64,000 nucleotides of DNA from a marine gamma proteobacterium HTCC2143 (GCA_000169075.1 AAVT01000003.1:329113-393112); one strand, 5' to 3'. Shown: positions 38,482-48,019, counted from the first letter of the stretch. Made by a program: numbers and translations. The notes: generated from the letters alone by a model not told the origin.

Positions 38482-40512
38482 TCAGTGACCATTAATAAAA
38501 ACGCGCTGCTTCAACTCCGACACACTATCTCTTGTTGCAGCAGCCTCTTCAAACTCCAGATTTTTAGCGTGCTCAAACATCTTTTGTTCCATCCGCTTGA
38601 TTTCTTGCACTAGCTGTTTGGGAGTCATTGCCGCAACCTCCGCCTGATAGTGCGCTGCAGGTTCTGCGGCCTTCCGCCCTTTGGCGTTGCGTTTGCCCTT
38701 GGAGCCAGGAACCCTGGCCCCTTCCATAATATCCGCCACATCTTTAACAACACCTACCGGCGTAATACCATGGACTTTATTGTGTTCGACTTGTTTCTCC
38801 CGCCGGCGATCAGTTTCGCCAATTGCGCGCTCCATTGAACCGGTAATTCGATCAGCATAGAGAATAGCCCTACCATTTAGGTTACGAGCTGCGCGTCCTA
38901 TTGTCTGAATCAGAGAACGCTCTGAACGCAGAAACCCCTCCTTATCAGCATCAAGGATTGCAACGAGGGATACTTCTGGCATATCTAGACCCTCTCTTAA
39001 TAGATTAATCCCGACGAGCACGTCAAATACCCCCAGCCGCAGATCACGAATAATCTCTACCCGCTCCACAGTCTCAATATCAGAATGTAAATAGCGCACC
39101 CGAACCCCATGCTCACTCAGGTAATCGGTTAAATCTTCAGACATCCGCTTGGTTAAAGTAGTTACCAAAACCCGTTCTTCAAGCTTGGTACGCTTGTGGA
39201 TCTCAGATAGCAAATCATCAACTTGACTTGTAGCGGGGCGAATTTCTATTTCGGGATCCGTTAAACCGGTAGGTCGAACCACCTGCTCTACGACCCTATC
39301 AGCATGCTCCGCTTCATAATTTCCTGGAGTTGCTGAAACAAATATCACCTGCGATACCAATTGCTCCCACTCATCGAACCGCAGCGGGCGATTGTCTAGT
39401 GCCGACGGTAGGCGGAAACCATATTCCACTAGTGTTTCTTTACGGGAACGATCTCCTTTATACATCCCCCCTATTTGCGGTACTCCGACGTGAGATTCAT
39501 CTATCACCACTAAGGCATCAGGGGGCAGATAATCGAACAATGTTGGGGGTGGATCGCCGGTCCCTCGGCCCGACAAATACCGCGAGTAGTTTTCAATACC
39601 GTTGCAATAGCCCAGCTCTCGGATCATCTCCAAGTCATAACGGGTACGCTGCTCGAGCCGTTGAGCTTCGACTAATTTATTGTTATTTCTCAGCTGCTCA
39701 AGCCGCTCTTTCAGCTCCTCCTCGATTTTATCCAATGCCCCCAACAAGGTTTCCCGAGGGGTCACATAATGACTCTTGGGATAGATCGATACGCGTGGTA
39801 CACGACGATAGACCTCACCGGTCAGTGGATCAAATATTGATAAACTGTCAATTTCTTCATCGAACAACTCGATGCGAACCGCTTCCTGCTCAGAGTCGGC
39901 GGGAAATACATCAATCACATCTCCTCGCACTCGATAAGTACCTCGGGCAAAATCAATATCGTTGCGGGTATATTGCAACTCGGCCAGACGCCTCAGAATA
40001 GCTCGCTGATCCACTTGATCGCCGCGGTCTAGGTGTAACATCATTTTCATGTATAACTTAGGATCACCCAAACCGTAAATGGCCGACACAGTCGCAACAA
40101 CAATCGTATCTGATCGCTCCATCAATGCCTTAGTGGCTGAAAGACGCATCTGCTCGATATGTTCGTTTACCGAGGCATCTTTGTCGATAAAGGTATCGGA
40201 TGATGGAACGTAGGCTTCCGGCTGGTAATAGTCGTAATATGAGACAAAATATTCGACGGCATTTCCCGGGAAAAAATCTTTAAATTCTCCGTACAACTGT
40301 GCCGCAAGTGTTTTGTTAGGGGCCATAACGATGGTGGGACGCTGAATACCTTCAACCACATTGGCGATAGTGAAGGTTTTACCGGACCCAGTCACACCTA
40401 GCAGAGTCTGACCTCGCAAGCCAGCTCGAACGCCTTCGAGCAAGCCCGCTATGGCTGTCGGTTGGTCTCCAGCGGGGGCAAATTTTGATACAACTTTGAA
40501 CGGCTTAGACAT
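38482..40512 (-). CDS. uvrB: Excinuclease ABC subunit B
   Basis: A 676-residue helicase-like damage-verification subunit of nucleotide excision repair. The Walker A motif is [14 protein letters not shown] near residue 40, followed by the beta-hairpin [18 protein letters not shown] that probes [20 protein letters not shown] and the helicase motifs [12 protein letters not shown] are present. The C-terminal UVR motif (about 640-670, [19 protein letters not shown]) binds UvrA and UvrC. No CTGT-N8-ACAG LexA box was found in the 90 bases upstream. It lies between two tRNA genes. Confidence 0.98.
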   Translation of the reverse strand: MSKPFKVVSKFAPAGDQPTAIAGLLEGVRAGLRGQTLLGVTGSGKTFTIANVVEGIQRPTIVMAPNKTLAAQLYGEFKDFFPGNAVEYFVSYYDYYQPEAYVPSSDTFIDKDASVNEHIEQMRLSATKALMERSDTIVVATVSAIYGLGDPKLYMKMMLHLDRGDQVDQRAILRRLAELQYTRNDIDFARGTYRVRGDVIDVFPADSEQEAVRIELFDEEIDSLSIFDPLTGEVYRRVPRVSIYPKSHYVTPRETLLGALDKIEEELKERLEQLRNNNKLVEAQRLEQRTRYDLEMIRELGYCNGIENYSRYLSGRGTGDPPPTLFDYLPPDALVVIDESHVGVPQIGGMYKGDRSRKETLVEYGFRLPSALDNRPLRFDEWEQLVSQVIFVSATPGNYEAEHADRVVEQVVRPTGLTDPEIEIRPATSQVDDLLSEIHKRTKLEERVLVTTLTKRMSEDLTDYLSEHGVRVRYLHSDIETVERVEIIRDLRLGVFDVLVGINLLREGLDMPEVSLVAILDADKEGFLRSERSLIQTIGRAARNLNGRAILYADRITGSMERAIGETDRRREKQVEHNKVHGITPVGVVKDVADIMEGARVPGSKGKRNAKGRKAAEPAAHYQAEVAAMTPKQLVQEIKRMEQKMFEHAKNLEFEEAAATRDSVSELKQRVFINGH

Positions 40513-40709
40513 TCAGTACTTCCGACCTAAAGCGGAGAGTTTACTACAGTAGAAGCCTTCTCCACCAACAGTAGAGTACCCGCAGGGGCTAAAAAATGCT
40601 CAAGACGGATATTTGCAGCGAAAATCATTGGCTTTGCGCAGAAAAACGGTTGACGACAACCCATCAGCCCTTTAATATTCGCGCCTCATCGACATCGGTC
40701 GGTGACAAT

Positions 40710-40785
40710 TCCGCCTTAGCTCAGTTGGTAGAGCAAATGACTGTTAATCATTGGGTCGCTGGTTCGAGCCCAGCAGGCGGAGCCA
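40710..40785 (+). tRNA. tRNA-Asn (anticodon GUU)
   Basis: A 76-base cloverleaf with encoded CCA. The acceptor stem TCCGCCT pairs with AGGCGGA, the discriminator is G, the anticodon stem AATGA/TCATT encloses CTGTTAA (anticodon GTT), and the T arm is GCTGG-TTCGAGC-CCAGC. It is followed by a strong terminator and marks the left edge of an accessory-looking stretch. Confidence 0.96.
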
Positions 40786-40822
40786 TATTCAGTAAGTAAT
40801 TCAAATACTTACAATACTTTAA

Positions 40823-40847
40823 AGGCTGCCTCCGGGTGGCCTTTTTT
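40823..40847 (+). terminator. Terminator after tRNA-Asn
   Basis: AGGCTGCC and GGTGGCCT form an eight-pair stem (two G-U pairs) with the tetraloop TCCG and run directly into six T residues. It lies about 38 bases after the tRNA. Confidence 0.88.
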
Positions 40848-41016
40848 GTTTGCCAACACTAAAACCGCAATGGCTATGTCTCTGTGACATGTCGACGCAG
40901 GACAGACAACAGCACCCATCACCCTTTGAATCAATCGATGACTACGCTGATATCTCCACTTTGATTTTGACAGCCTATGGTCACGTCTTCAGAGTGACTT
41001 CTTTCATCCGCATGCC

Positions 41017-41394
41017 TCACTTAAACTTATCAAGCTCATTTCTATAGAGCTTGTTATTCCATGCTTGAATAATAAGCTGAGCTCTAAAAAGCGCCCACAA
41101 TTCAATCGTTGAGATAACAACAATAAGGGCAATACCCACTTCGATATGCCCGGTAATCATCAGCCCGACACCTAATACGAAGGCGGCGAGATCAACGAGG
41201 CCACTCATCCATTTGCCAAGATAAAAGTGGTGAAGCCCAGTAACAAAAAACCAGTTTAAAGCAGCATATGTATCGGGATCTTTAATTTTTTTCTTAACGG
41301 CTGAATAAAATAGGCTTCTATATTCATCTGACAGCCTATTAATTTCTTGCCGGAGTTCATCTTCTTGCCGCTCCACTTCATCCTGATTCAGCAA
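41017..41394 (-). CDS. TM2-domain membrane protein
   Basis: A 125-residue protein with an acidic helical N-terminus (about 1-40) and a TM2 domain: the family signature GLHHFYLGKWMSGLVDL between two membrane helices (about 45-62 and 68-100). TM2 proteins sit in the inner membrane and have mostly unknown roles. It is the last gene of a tight minus-strand trio with a DUF4177 protein and a YidD-like protein, nine bases after the YidD-like stop, which suggests a joint membrane function. The C-terminal 25 residues are basic. Confidence 0.75.
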   Translation of the reverse strand: MLNQDEVERQEDELRQEINRLSDEYRSLFYSAVKKKIKDPDTYAALNWFFVTGLHHFYLGKWMSGLVDLAAFVLGVGLMITGHIEVGIALIVVISTIELWALFRAQLIIQAWNNKLYRNELDKFK

Positions 41395-41403
41395 CCCATT
41401 CTC

Positions 41404-41625
41404 CTAAAGTAAAGGATCAATACATTTACAGAAACTGTCTTTATGTGCACACGACCTGATTCTCGAGACACCTATTTTTACACCTTTTTTTACCCCATAC
41501 TTGTCAATAGCTTGATAAGCATAAGCAGAACATGTTGGTTCAAAATTACAGTCTATACGGAACCAACGTCGCCCCCCTCCCGTCGAACGGTAAAGGCGGA
41601 TGAGGTTGAGCATAACTATTTTCAA
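41404..41625 (-). CDS. Divergent YidD-like protein
   Basis: A 73-residue protein resembling YidD, the small factor that helps YidC insert membrane proteins. Shared features are the opening LIRLYRSTGG, the core CNFEPTCSAYAYQAIDKYG, KKGVKIGVSRIRSC and a final DP. It departs from normal YidD in having RSCAHKDSFCKCIDPLL at the end, with extra cysteines, instead of the usual RC-PGG-DPVP. The canonical yidD lies between rnpA and yidC, so this is probably a paralogue. The start is TTG at 41625 after ATAGG, or ATG at 41613. It begins four bases after the DUF4177 gene. Confidence 0.68.
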   Translation of the reverse strand: MKIVMLNLIRLYRSTGGGRRWFRIDCNFEPTCSAYAYQAIDKYGVKKGVKIGVSRIRSCAHKDSFCKCIDPLL

Positions 41626-41629
41626 TGAC

Positions 41630-41845
41630 CTATCTTCCCATTGTTATTATTGCCGCTTCTCGACTCCAGAAAAGCCAGAATCTTTTTTGCTCTAAAACTT
41701 GAAAAACTAGTTGCCAGCCCTCACTTGCCAGAGCATTGAGTTCCGCCTCTACTTTCTTCAGCGGTAGGCCTGAAGAGCCTAAAAATATAGTGCCACAGCC
41801 ACCCTCAGCTATATGTACAACTTTATATTCTGTGTATGTATTCAT
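41630..41845 (-). CDS. DUF4177 small protein
   Basis: A 71-residue soluble protein with the DUF4177 pattern: YKVVHI at the start, a middle linker, then LNALASEGWQLVFQVLEQK and a short hydrophobic end. Function is unknown; the fold is a small alpha-beta unit. It is the first gene of the trio with the YidD-like and TM2 genes. An AT-rich leader lies upstream of its ATG. Confidence 0.7.
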   Translation of the reverse strand: MNTYTEYKVVHIAEGGCGTIFLGSSGLPLKKVEAELNALASEGWQLVFQVLEQKRFWLFWSREAAIITMGR

Positions 41846-42410
41846 TTTTTCACATCCCTAGTGTTAGTAATTTTTCTAACGTTTTTATTTTTTTAATCGC
41901 ATTTAATTTCAAACTTTCTACTTTTGTACCGGGTTAACGAATATATTTTTTCATTGCCTAACTTATTTCCATCAAAATAATTATTCGTCTGCGCCGATTT
42001 TCGGACGAAGGAAGGAACGTAAAGGTCAATTCGTGTTACCTAAAACGCCCTCTATCATAATTCAGCTATCCCTTAAATCAATCATTAATATTGATGTTTC
42101 TATGGCAGGGAGAAACGATTGAAGTAATGCATTCTGAAAAAGCAGAGTGTTGGTGTCATCGTCAATGTCCGTCTCAATAGGGTAACAATGATAAAACCAT
42201 AATTTTATCCGAGCTGGAACTAGGCAAGAGGCAAGATGCTTCCTCTCTACATGGATTGTCAATGATCGAAAACCTAATAACCTCCGGCTTTATTGAGACA
42301 GATCAACGGTATAAATTCTATTCTGACGTATAAATAGATATGGCGAAAATTTTTTCGCTGCCGGAATCTTCACGCCAGTGAAGCTGCCTATCAACTATGT
42401 GGAGCGCAAC
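41846..42410. other. AT-rich stretch with a possible decayed gene end
   Basis: About 565 bases, mostly AT-rich. On the plus strand 42181-42333 there is a 50-codon frame ending in GFIETDQRYKFYSDV that looks like the end of a small winged-helix regulator, but it lacks a start. An inverted repeat, ATCAAT at 42077-42082 and ATTGAT at 42090-42095, may be an operator. No full gene can be supported. Confidence 0.35.
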
Positions 42411-42815
42411 ATGAAACATGTGATTCGATCAAAGCCACCGATATTTCTCGCTCTGATAGCCACAGGATTTTACTTTTCAGTCAATTTAGTTGCTGCCCAA
42501 GAACTGATTGAAGAAATAATTATCCGTGCGCCCTATGAGAGTATTCACGTCAAAAGCACAACTACTCCCAATTTGAAAACTGAAATTATGGAGCTCAAGC
42601 GACGAGTGAGTATCAACGATCTTGACTTAGCCAAGTACGCTGATGTAGCGGAGCTTAATTCACGTATCGAAAGCGTTGCTAAAGAGTCGTGCCAAGAACT
42701 CTCCGAATTATCACCATTAAATCGCTCTGATCCAGCTGAGATGAGTCGTTGTAAGAAAAATGCAATTGCAAGTACAAAACAACAGACTGATCAGGCTATC
42801 GCCGAAGCCAATTAG
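42411..42815 (+). CDS. UrcA-family exported protein
   Basis: A 134-residue protein starting at ATG 42411 (MKHVIRSK), which has GGAG about eight bases upstream; the longer frame from 42378 adds eleven residues before the signal peptide. A signal peptide ends near residue 30 (NLVAAQ-ELI). The rest shows the UrcA pattern: VSINDLDLAKYADVAELNSRIESVAKESCQEL and a C-terminal CKKNAIASTKQQTDQAIAEA helix. UrcA proteins are secreted and of unknown function. It is a single gene. Confidence 0.65.
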   Translation: MKHVIRSKPPIFLALIATGFYFSVNLVAAQELIEEIIIRAPYESIHVKSTTTPNLKTEIMELKRRVSINDLDLAKYADVAELNSRIESVAKESCQELSELSPLNRSDPAEMSRCKKNAIASTKQQTDQAIAEAN

Positions 42816-43375
42816 GCAACCCGGAGATAGGAACCAACAATCCAGTGAGGGTTACGACAATATCTCCGATGGTTTTTTGATCACGAAACCGAATTCTGAA
42901 TCGAGTATTCGTCAAGCGATAGCTGCTCAAAAATTACGTTTTTCGATGGTAGCATGCCCGCCATTTCGCCATGCCAAGTATTATTATCTATGGCGCCAGT
43001 AACCCTGCGATACCGTCAACGTTAGAATTTTTTATTTGAAAAGACAATCGGAAGATTATTGCACTGAAAAGATTATCCAATGAAAATTGGGACAGTTAAT
43101 GCCAGTGATTTAGCCCATGATATATTGAAAATGATAGTGGCCTAGCTACATCAGGCACACAAATCAACACACAGAAAATCCCACCAGAAGTTTTTTGGAC
43201 CACGGCTTACGTCAACCGATATCGACATGCCTACTTTCCAAGTCTTGACTATTAATTGCGCTAACCCGCTAAATATATTGAGCTAAAGGCCACCGAAGTA
43301 GCAGTAGCAGGCTAGTTTTTCGGGTGAGATGAGAACACAGGCGAGCACAATAGTGTCTGCTAGAGTCTGTTTACG
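42816..43375. other. Intergenic stretch without a supported gene
   Basis: About 560 bases between convergent genes. Short frames have no family signal. No clear terminator or repeat was found. Confidence 0.4.
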
Positions 43376-44308
43376 CTACAACGCTGTAACACAGGGCTTT
43401 GGCTGAACGGGTTCCGGAAGTAAAAGGGGAGCTGCTTCTACTCGACTCTCGCTAGCGAGTTGTTCGTAAGCGGCTTGCTGAAGTCCCCTGACCTGTTGTT
43501 GAGACATGCCCAGTTCAAAACCCGAGCACTCATTGTCGCCAAGTGAGCGTGGATCGCGTCCCGTGAGATTACCGAAGACAACTAATGCCTCGAGATAATA
43601 ACCGTAGTCGCTTGCGTGATAGTGATCCCACGTCCACAGGTCTATTAGGTCTGTGTCGATCCCGTCATAGGGGTTGGGGTCTGCGATCCCGCTCTCCATC
43701 GCTCTTGTCCAGGCCTGGCCAACGGCATTTACCGATTTAACAGCGTCCGCGCCTGCTGCGGCTGCATCGTATCCGGCGCGCACGTCTATGGCCATCTGGG
43801 CTATCGGTGTTCCACTCCATGGGCTGCCTGATCGATAAACAAGATCTGCACGCGACCAGGTAGCGGTGAGGAATACTTCAACGTCGGGATTAAGACCCCG
43901 CAGAAAGTCTGACATCTGCGCGGTGGTATCGATAAGTACGGCGGGGTCATTTGGGTTGCTGCTGTCCAGTGTGCTGAACCCATGCATAACCACTCGATCC
44001 CAAGGCCGCTGCCCTATGACATCCAATTTGTTAGCTAGATGGAAGTCCAGCCCGCTGCCAGGCCTAGTTTCTAGGTATACGTCGTAATTCAAACCGGCCT
44101 GATCGGTAAAAGACTTAAACAGCGCAGGCACTCCGCCGATACCTTCATTGTTGAGATCGGTTACCGAGTCTGCGCGATAGAATTTCGCCGCTGAGCCATA
44201 GCCGTAGGTGAAGCTGTTGCCTATAAATAAAAGGCTTTTCTCAGCGAAAACCGAGAGCGGGCTAACCGTCAAAACCAGAACGACAATAACTGTCTGTAAG
44301 CATTTCAT
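43376..44308 (-). CDS. Secreted SGNH/GDSL-type hydrolase
   Basis: A 310-residue exported protein, started at ATG 44308 (MKCLQT) with AAGGA seven bases upstream; a longer frame adds six residues ahead. The signal peptide ends near SVFA-EKS. Block I is LLFIGNSFTYG, a serine-nucleophile context seen in SGNH hydrolases (GNS instead of GDS). The probable catalytic Asp-His pair is WTWDHYHASDYGYYLEALVVFG near residue 235. It should hydrolyse an ester, but the substrate is unknown. It is a solitary gene. Confidence 0.75.
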   Translation of the reverse strand: MKCLQTVIVVLVLTVSPLSVFAEKSLLFIGNSFTYGYGSAAKFYRADSVTDLNNEGIGGVPALFKSFTDQAGLNYDVYLETRPGSGLDFHLANKLDVIGQRPWDRVVMHGFSTLDSSNPNDPAVLIDTTAQMSDFLRGLNPDVEVFLTATWSRADLVYRSGSPWSGTPIAQMAIDVRAGYDAAAAGADAVKSVNAVGQAWTRAMESGIADPNPYDGIDTDLIDLWTWDHYHASDYGYYLEALVVFGNLTGRDPRSLGDNECSGFELGMSQQQVRGLQQAAYEQLASESRVEAAPLLLPEPVQPKPCVTAL

Positions 44309-44505
44309 TGGTGAATCCTTTTTCATACTAATTCAGTAGCGCTTGACTCGAAATAAAAACTGACTGCGCCTACGCCCAAAAAGAGGATGGATGCAACGTG
44401 CCGATCTAAGGGTGCTCGTCAAGCCTAGTGCTTGTAGAGTTACAGTCTTAGATAAAAATTGCGCGGAGATCGCCCTATCTAATAAGAATAGCTATGATCG
44501 GCTCG

Positions 44506-46434
44506 TTATTTATTCTGCTGGACCAATTCGAGGATTTTAACGGGACTCAAGGCCGGCGAAAAATAATAACCTTGAGCACTTTCGCATTTTTTTTCTCGGA
44601 GCCAAGCTAACTGCTCTTTTGTCTCGACGCCCTCAGCGACCAGTGTTTTACCGAGCGCATGGCTGAGCTTTATAATCGCGTCAACTATCGCCGTGCCCTC
44701 GGCACTAACGAACAACTGAGCAATAAATGACCGGTCAATTTTTATAACCTGAATGGGCAGCTGGTGCAGATAGCTTAAACTTGAATAGCCTGTGCCAAAG
44801 TCGTCAATACTGATTTCTATACCTAGCTCATTCAGTATTTTTAGCTGGTTGTTGGTTTGACCCAAGTTCTCGTCTTCGATAAAACAGTTTTCAGTAATCT
44901 CAATGCCAATCATCTCGCCCGGCAAACTGTGATGACGCAGAGCCGCCTGAAATATGTAGGGCAGATCCCCATTGGCAAATTGCACTGGCGACATATTTAG
45001 CGCAATCGGTATCGCTAGCCCCTGTCGGTGCCACTCGGCAGCTTGTCTGCAACCCTCATCAATTATCCAAGCTGAGAGTTCATTAATGAGACCGCTCTCT
45101 TCCGCATGAGGAATAAATTCATCTGGGGGGGTAAAGGACCCATCCTCTCGTGGCCAGCGGATTAAGGCTTCTACGCCCTCGACCCTATTGGTCAAAATAT
45201 TATATTTGGGCTGGTAGTGCAAAATAAAATCTTGCCGCTCTATAGCACGGCGTATATCCACCTTAATCTCACGCGCTGCACGATCTTTAGCATCGATTTC
45301 AGAAGAGAAAAAACAACAACTTGACTCATTATTCCCAGCTTTTTTTCCGTGATACATCGCCAGGTCTGCATGCCTTGTAAGATTAAAAATATTTCTACCG
45401 TCCGTCGGGTAGGTCGATACACCTAGAGAGATATGAATATTGATTTCGGCGTCATCGTGGAGGATAGGTTTGGTACACTGAGCGACAATCTTTTCGCAAA
45501 TCTTACGTACATTTTCAGCATTTTTAGTATCTCGCAAGATGACTGCAAATTCATCCCCGCCAAGACGCGCAACGGTTCCAGTATTTCCGACTGCAGACTG
45601 CATGCTATCGGCAACATGTCGGAGTAGCTGATCACCAGCCACGTGCCCGTAGTTATCGTTAATTTCTTTAAACGAATTAAGATCCGCAATCGCAACACAA
45701 AATAACTCGTTACTCTCTTTAGATTCCTTGATTGCTCTCTCGAGATTTTCATTGAACAATGCGCGGTTGGCTACCTTTGTCAATGTGTCATGCGTTGCCA
45801 TGTGTTCAACTAACAGTCTATTTTTTACCGTCTCATTGATATCGAAAAAAGCACCCGTCAGCCGCAAGGGTTTACCATTATTATCCTTATGCATAAGCGC
45901 ATTAAGCTTAAACCAATGAGATGAGCCATCACCCACAACAATCTGGCATTCTAAGTCGACAGGGGTGCTCGATATATTTATCCTTCCAAACTGTTTGTTG
46001 ACCTCTTCGCTTCCCGCACCTTTGAAAAGATGGTAGTTTTTTAACCGGTAGGTTGTTTCTGCTACTGAATAGCCGAAAATTCGTGCAAGTTTTGGCGAGC
46101 AGTAAATCTCCTTAGTCTGTAGATTAATCTCCCATATGCCTGCGCCACTGGCCTCTGCAACACGTGCAAAACGCTCATTAACTCTTTCCAGCTGGCGTGC
46201 CCCCTCCTCTGAGCGGTCTCTCGCCGCTGTCAACGCGGCGGTTCTATCCGCTACATGCTGATCTAACCGGGCAATCGATTCTTGAAGGGTTTGATTAACT
46301 TGATAGAGCTCATAGCTCTTCTGTTCGAGAATAGATTCAGCTTGTTTGCGGGCAGCTTTTTGACGCAATACCTGCCGCCTTAAGGTCAGTACTTCTTCGG
46401 AAGGATCGTTAGCATCGCCGCCCGTCTCACTCAT
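44506..46434 (-). CDS. PAS-GGDEF-EAL c-di-GMP enzyme coupled to H-NOX
   Basis: A 642-residue cytosolic protein: an N-terminal coiled coil (about 12-85), a PAS fold of type 3 (about 85-205, ASGAGIWEINLQTKEIYCSPKL), GGDEF (about 215-375) and EAL (about 385-635). The cyclase site VARLGGDEFAVILRD is intact but there is no RxxD inhibitory site (GNTG in its place). The EAL residues look complete: GVEALIRW, LNMSP, EITE, DDFGTGYSSL, VIKIDRSF, AEGVE and QGYYFSPAL. So it can both make and degrade c-di-GMP, direction set by its partner. ATG 46434 lies one base after the H-NOX stop; a TTG five codons earlier is possible. Confidence 0.9.
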   Translation of the reverse strand: MSETGGDANDPSEEVLTLRRQVLRQKAARKQAESILEQKSYELYQVNQTLQESIARLDQHVADRTAALTAARDRSEEGARQLERVNERFARVAEASGAGIWEINLQTKEIYCSPKLARIFGYSVAETTYRLKNYHLFKGAGSEEVNKQFGRINISSTPVDLECQIVVGDGSSHWFKLNALMHKDNNGKPLRLTGAFFDINETVKNRLLVEHMATHDTLTKVANRALFNENLERAIKESKESNELFCVAIADLNSFKEINDNYGHVAGDQLLRHVADSMQSAVGNTGTVARLGGDEFAVILRDTKNAENVRKICEKIVAQCTKPILHDDAEINIHISLGVSTYPTDGRNIFNLTRHADLAMYHGKKAGNNESSCCFFSSEIDAKDRAAREIKVDIRRAIERQDFILHYQPKYNILTNRVEGVEALIRWPREDGSFTPPDEFIPHAEESGLINELSAWIIDEGCRQAAEWHRQGLAIPIALNMSPVQFANGDLPYIFQAALRHHSLPGEMIGIEITENCFIEDENLGQTNNQLKILNELGIEISIDDFGTGYSSLSYLHQLPIQVIKIDRSFIAQLFVSAEGTAIVDAIIKLSHALGKTLVAEGVETKEQLAWLREKKCESAQGYYFSPALSPVKILELVQQNK

Positions 46435-46435
46435 C

Positions 46436-46990
46436 TTAGACAACAGCAACTGTGCGCGTTAAGCGAAAGCTGATTTCATTATCCGACGCTTGATCGCTGT
46501 TAACAACATTCACCGAAAATCCGTTGTCATAGTAGACTGAACATCCCAACAACAATCCATGAGCAACCGTGGCAAATGGTCTACATGACTGGTAATGCAG
46601 AACCATATTGTCGTCGTCTATGGTATCAAAACTCAGGGAAGGCAGTTCTGCTTCCGGATATAGCTTTTCCACTTCGACATGAATGTGACTGTCAATATTT
46701 TTTATGAATTCAAAACAATCTTGGTTGTCTTGCAGCAACCCGGGAAGTGAATCCATTAATTTACTGAACAGATTTTGTCCATAGGCCAGCAAAAGCTCGG
46801 GCAATGGGGTCTCGGTGATTTGAGACAGTCGTATAACCATTGTGATCAATTCTTGGTGGTCATAGGTACCCACCGCCGTATATATACCGCCACTGGGCAG
46901 ATCTGACGACTCGACCATCTCGTCCATGACAGCAAGACCGAAGGACCCTTCCACCATCTCTAGGAATTCGCAGAAAATCATGCCCTTCAT
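46436..46990 (-). CDS. H-NOX heme-based gas sensor
   Basis: A 184-residue stand-alone H-NOX (HNOB) protein. It begins MKGMIFCEFLEMVEGSFG, the family opening, so I start at ATG 46990 and not at the TTG 12 codons earlier. The proximal heme ligand is probably His104 in IDSHIHVEVEKLYPEA, and the heme-propionate motif YxSxR is Tyr133-Ser135-Arg137 (YQSCR). It should bind NO, and possibly CO, and switch its partner. The partner PAS-GGDEF-EAL enzyme starts immediately after its stop, the arrangement known from Shewanella H-NOX/c-di-GMP pairs. Confidence 0.92.
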   Translation of the reverse strand: MKGMIFCEFLEMVEGSFGLAVMDEMVESSDLPSGGIYTAVGTYDHQELITMVIRLSQITETPLPELLLAYGQNLFSKLMDSLPGLLQDNQDCFEFIKNIDSHIHVEVEKLYPEAELPSLSFDTIDDDNMVLHYQSCRPFATVAHGLLLGCSVYYDNGFSVNVVNSDQASDNEISFRLTRTVAVV

Positions 46991-47218
46991 AATTTCACCA
47001 CCGTTTATTTCTTTTATCGAGTTCAAATTTTAGCACAGATACACGGGAAAAAACGTAATCACCGTGCAATAGGTGTTATTACCCATACAAAGAAAATAGA
47101 GTGCAACACTACAGCTTGAGGGACAATACATTTAACCATTTACAGGCGTATAAGTTTTGTAGATCAGGTCAGTTTACGGTACGGTCATGTCATTTTTCCA
47201 TAACAGGGGTAGGAATTT

Positions 47219-48019
47219 ATGAGCAGCTTAAAAGGTAAATATGCATTAGTCACGGGCGCTGGTAGAGGTATTGGTGCCGCAACAGCCCGCAAACTCAGCG
47301 ATGCTGGGGCCCATGTTATGATTAACGATCTTGATGCCGATGTTGCACAGCAAATAGCTAATGAATTGCCCGGAGCCGTTGCCTATCCTGCAGACTTGAC
47401 TGATCCAGGAGCAGCGGATCAAATAATTGCGGCTGCAATTGAACACTTTGGCGGGCTGGATATTGTTGTTAACAACGCCGGCTATATCTGGCATAGCGCT
47501 ATCCACAATATGTCGGACGAGCAATGGGACGCTATGATCGACATTCATGTTAGTGCTCAATTTAGAGTCCTACGCGCCTATGGGAAATGGCTACGATCCA
47601 ATGCTAATCACTCATCTCCGGTGCGCAAAGTTGTGAATATTTCATCGACTATGGGCCTACATGGTGGCGCTACCCAGGTCGCTTATTCTGCTGGGAAAGC
47701 TGCGGTCGTTGGGCTAACACGCACTCTCGCCAAAGAGTGGGGCCGGTTTAATGTGACGGTTAACTCCGTTGCTTTTGGCGCTATTGAAACTCGTCTCACC
47801 AGTCCCTACGAAACCGAACCCAACATTTCAATGGTAAAAGGACAGCCCCGCAAGGTTGGTCTGAGCAATGAACAACTAGAACACACTAAGCGTGCCTCGC
47901 CGTTAAATCGAATGGGTACCGCCGAAGATGCCGCCAACGCTATTTATCTGATGTGCATTCCGGAGTCCGACTGGATCACCGGCGAGGTAATTCTAGCCAG
48001 CGGCGGGGTTCGTTCTTAG
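47219..48019 (+). CDS. SDR-family oxidoreductase, FabG-like
   Basis: A 266-residue classical short-chain dehydrogenase. The cofactor motif is TGAGRGIGAATA (residues about 11-22), NNAGY follows near 86, and the catalytic Ser-Tyr-Lys set is in VVNISSTMG and AYSAGKAAV. A C-terminal SDWITGEVILASGG fits the FabG group. It probably reduces a 3-oxoacyl or related carbonyl with NAD(P)H, with substrate unknown. GGGGTAGGA precedes the ATG. It diverges from the H-NOX operon and has a hairpin after its stop. Confidence 0.88.
   Translation: MSSLKGKYALVTGAGRGIGAATARKLSDAGAHVMINDLDADVAQQIANELPGAVAYPADLTDPGAADQIIAAAIEHFGGLDIVVNNAGYIWHSAIHNMSDEQWDAMIDIHVSAQFRVLRAYGKWLRSNANHSSPVRKVVNISSTMGLHGGATQVAYSAGKAAVVGLTRTLAKEWGRFNVTVNSVAFGAIETRLTSPYETEPNISMVKGQPRKVGLSNEQLEHTKRASPLNRMGTAEDAANAIYLMCIPESDWITGEVILASGGVRS

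Noticed and set aside
39330..40001. 223-codon frame on the plus strand opposite uvrB
   Set aside because: It lies entirely within the well-supported uvrB gene in antisense and has no family resemblance or good start.
40513..40600. Search for a LexA box upstream of uvrB
   Set aside because: No CTGT-N8-ACAG pattern was found in this stretch, so SOS control is not claimed.
42062..42262. 66-codon minus-strand frame
   Set aside because: No family match, weak start, and it overlaps a regulator-like fragment on the other strand.
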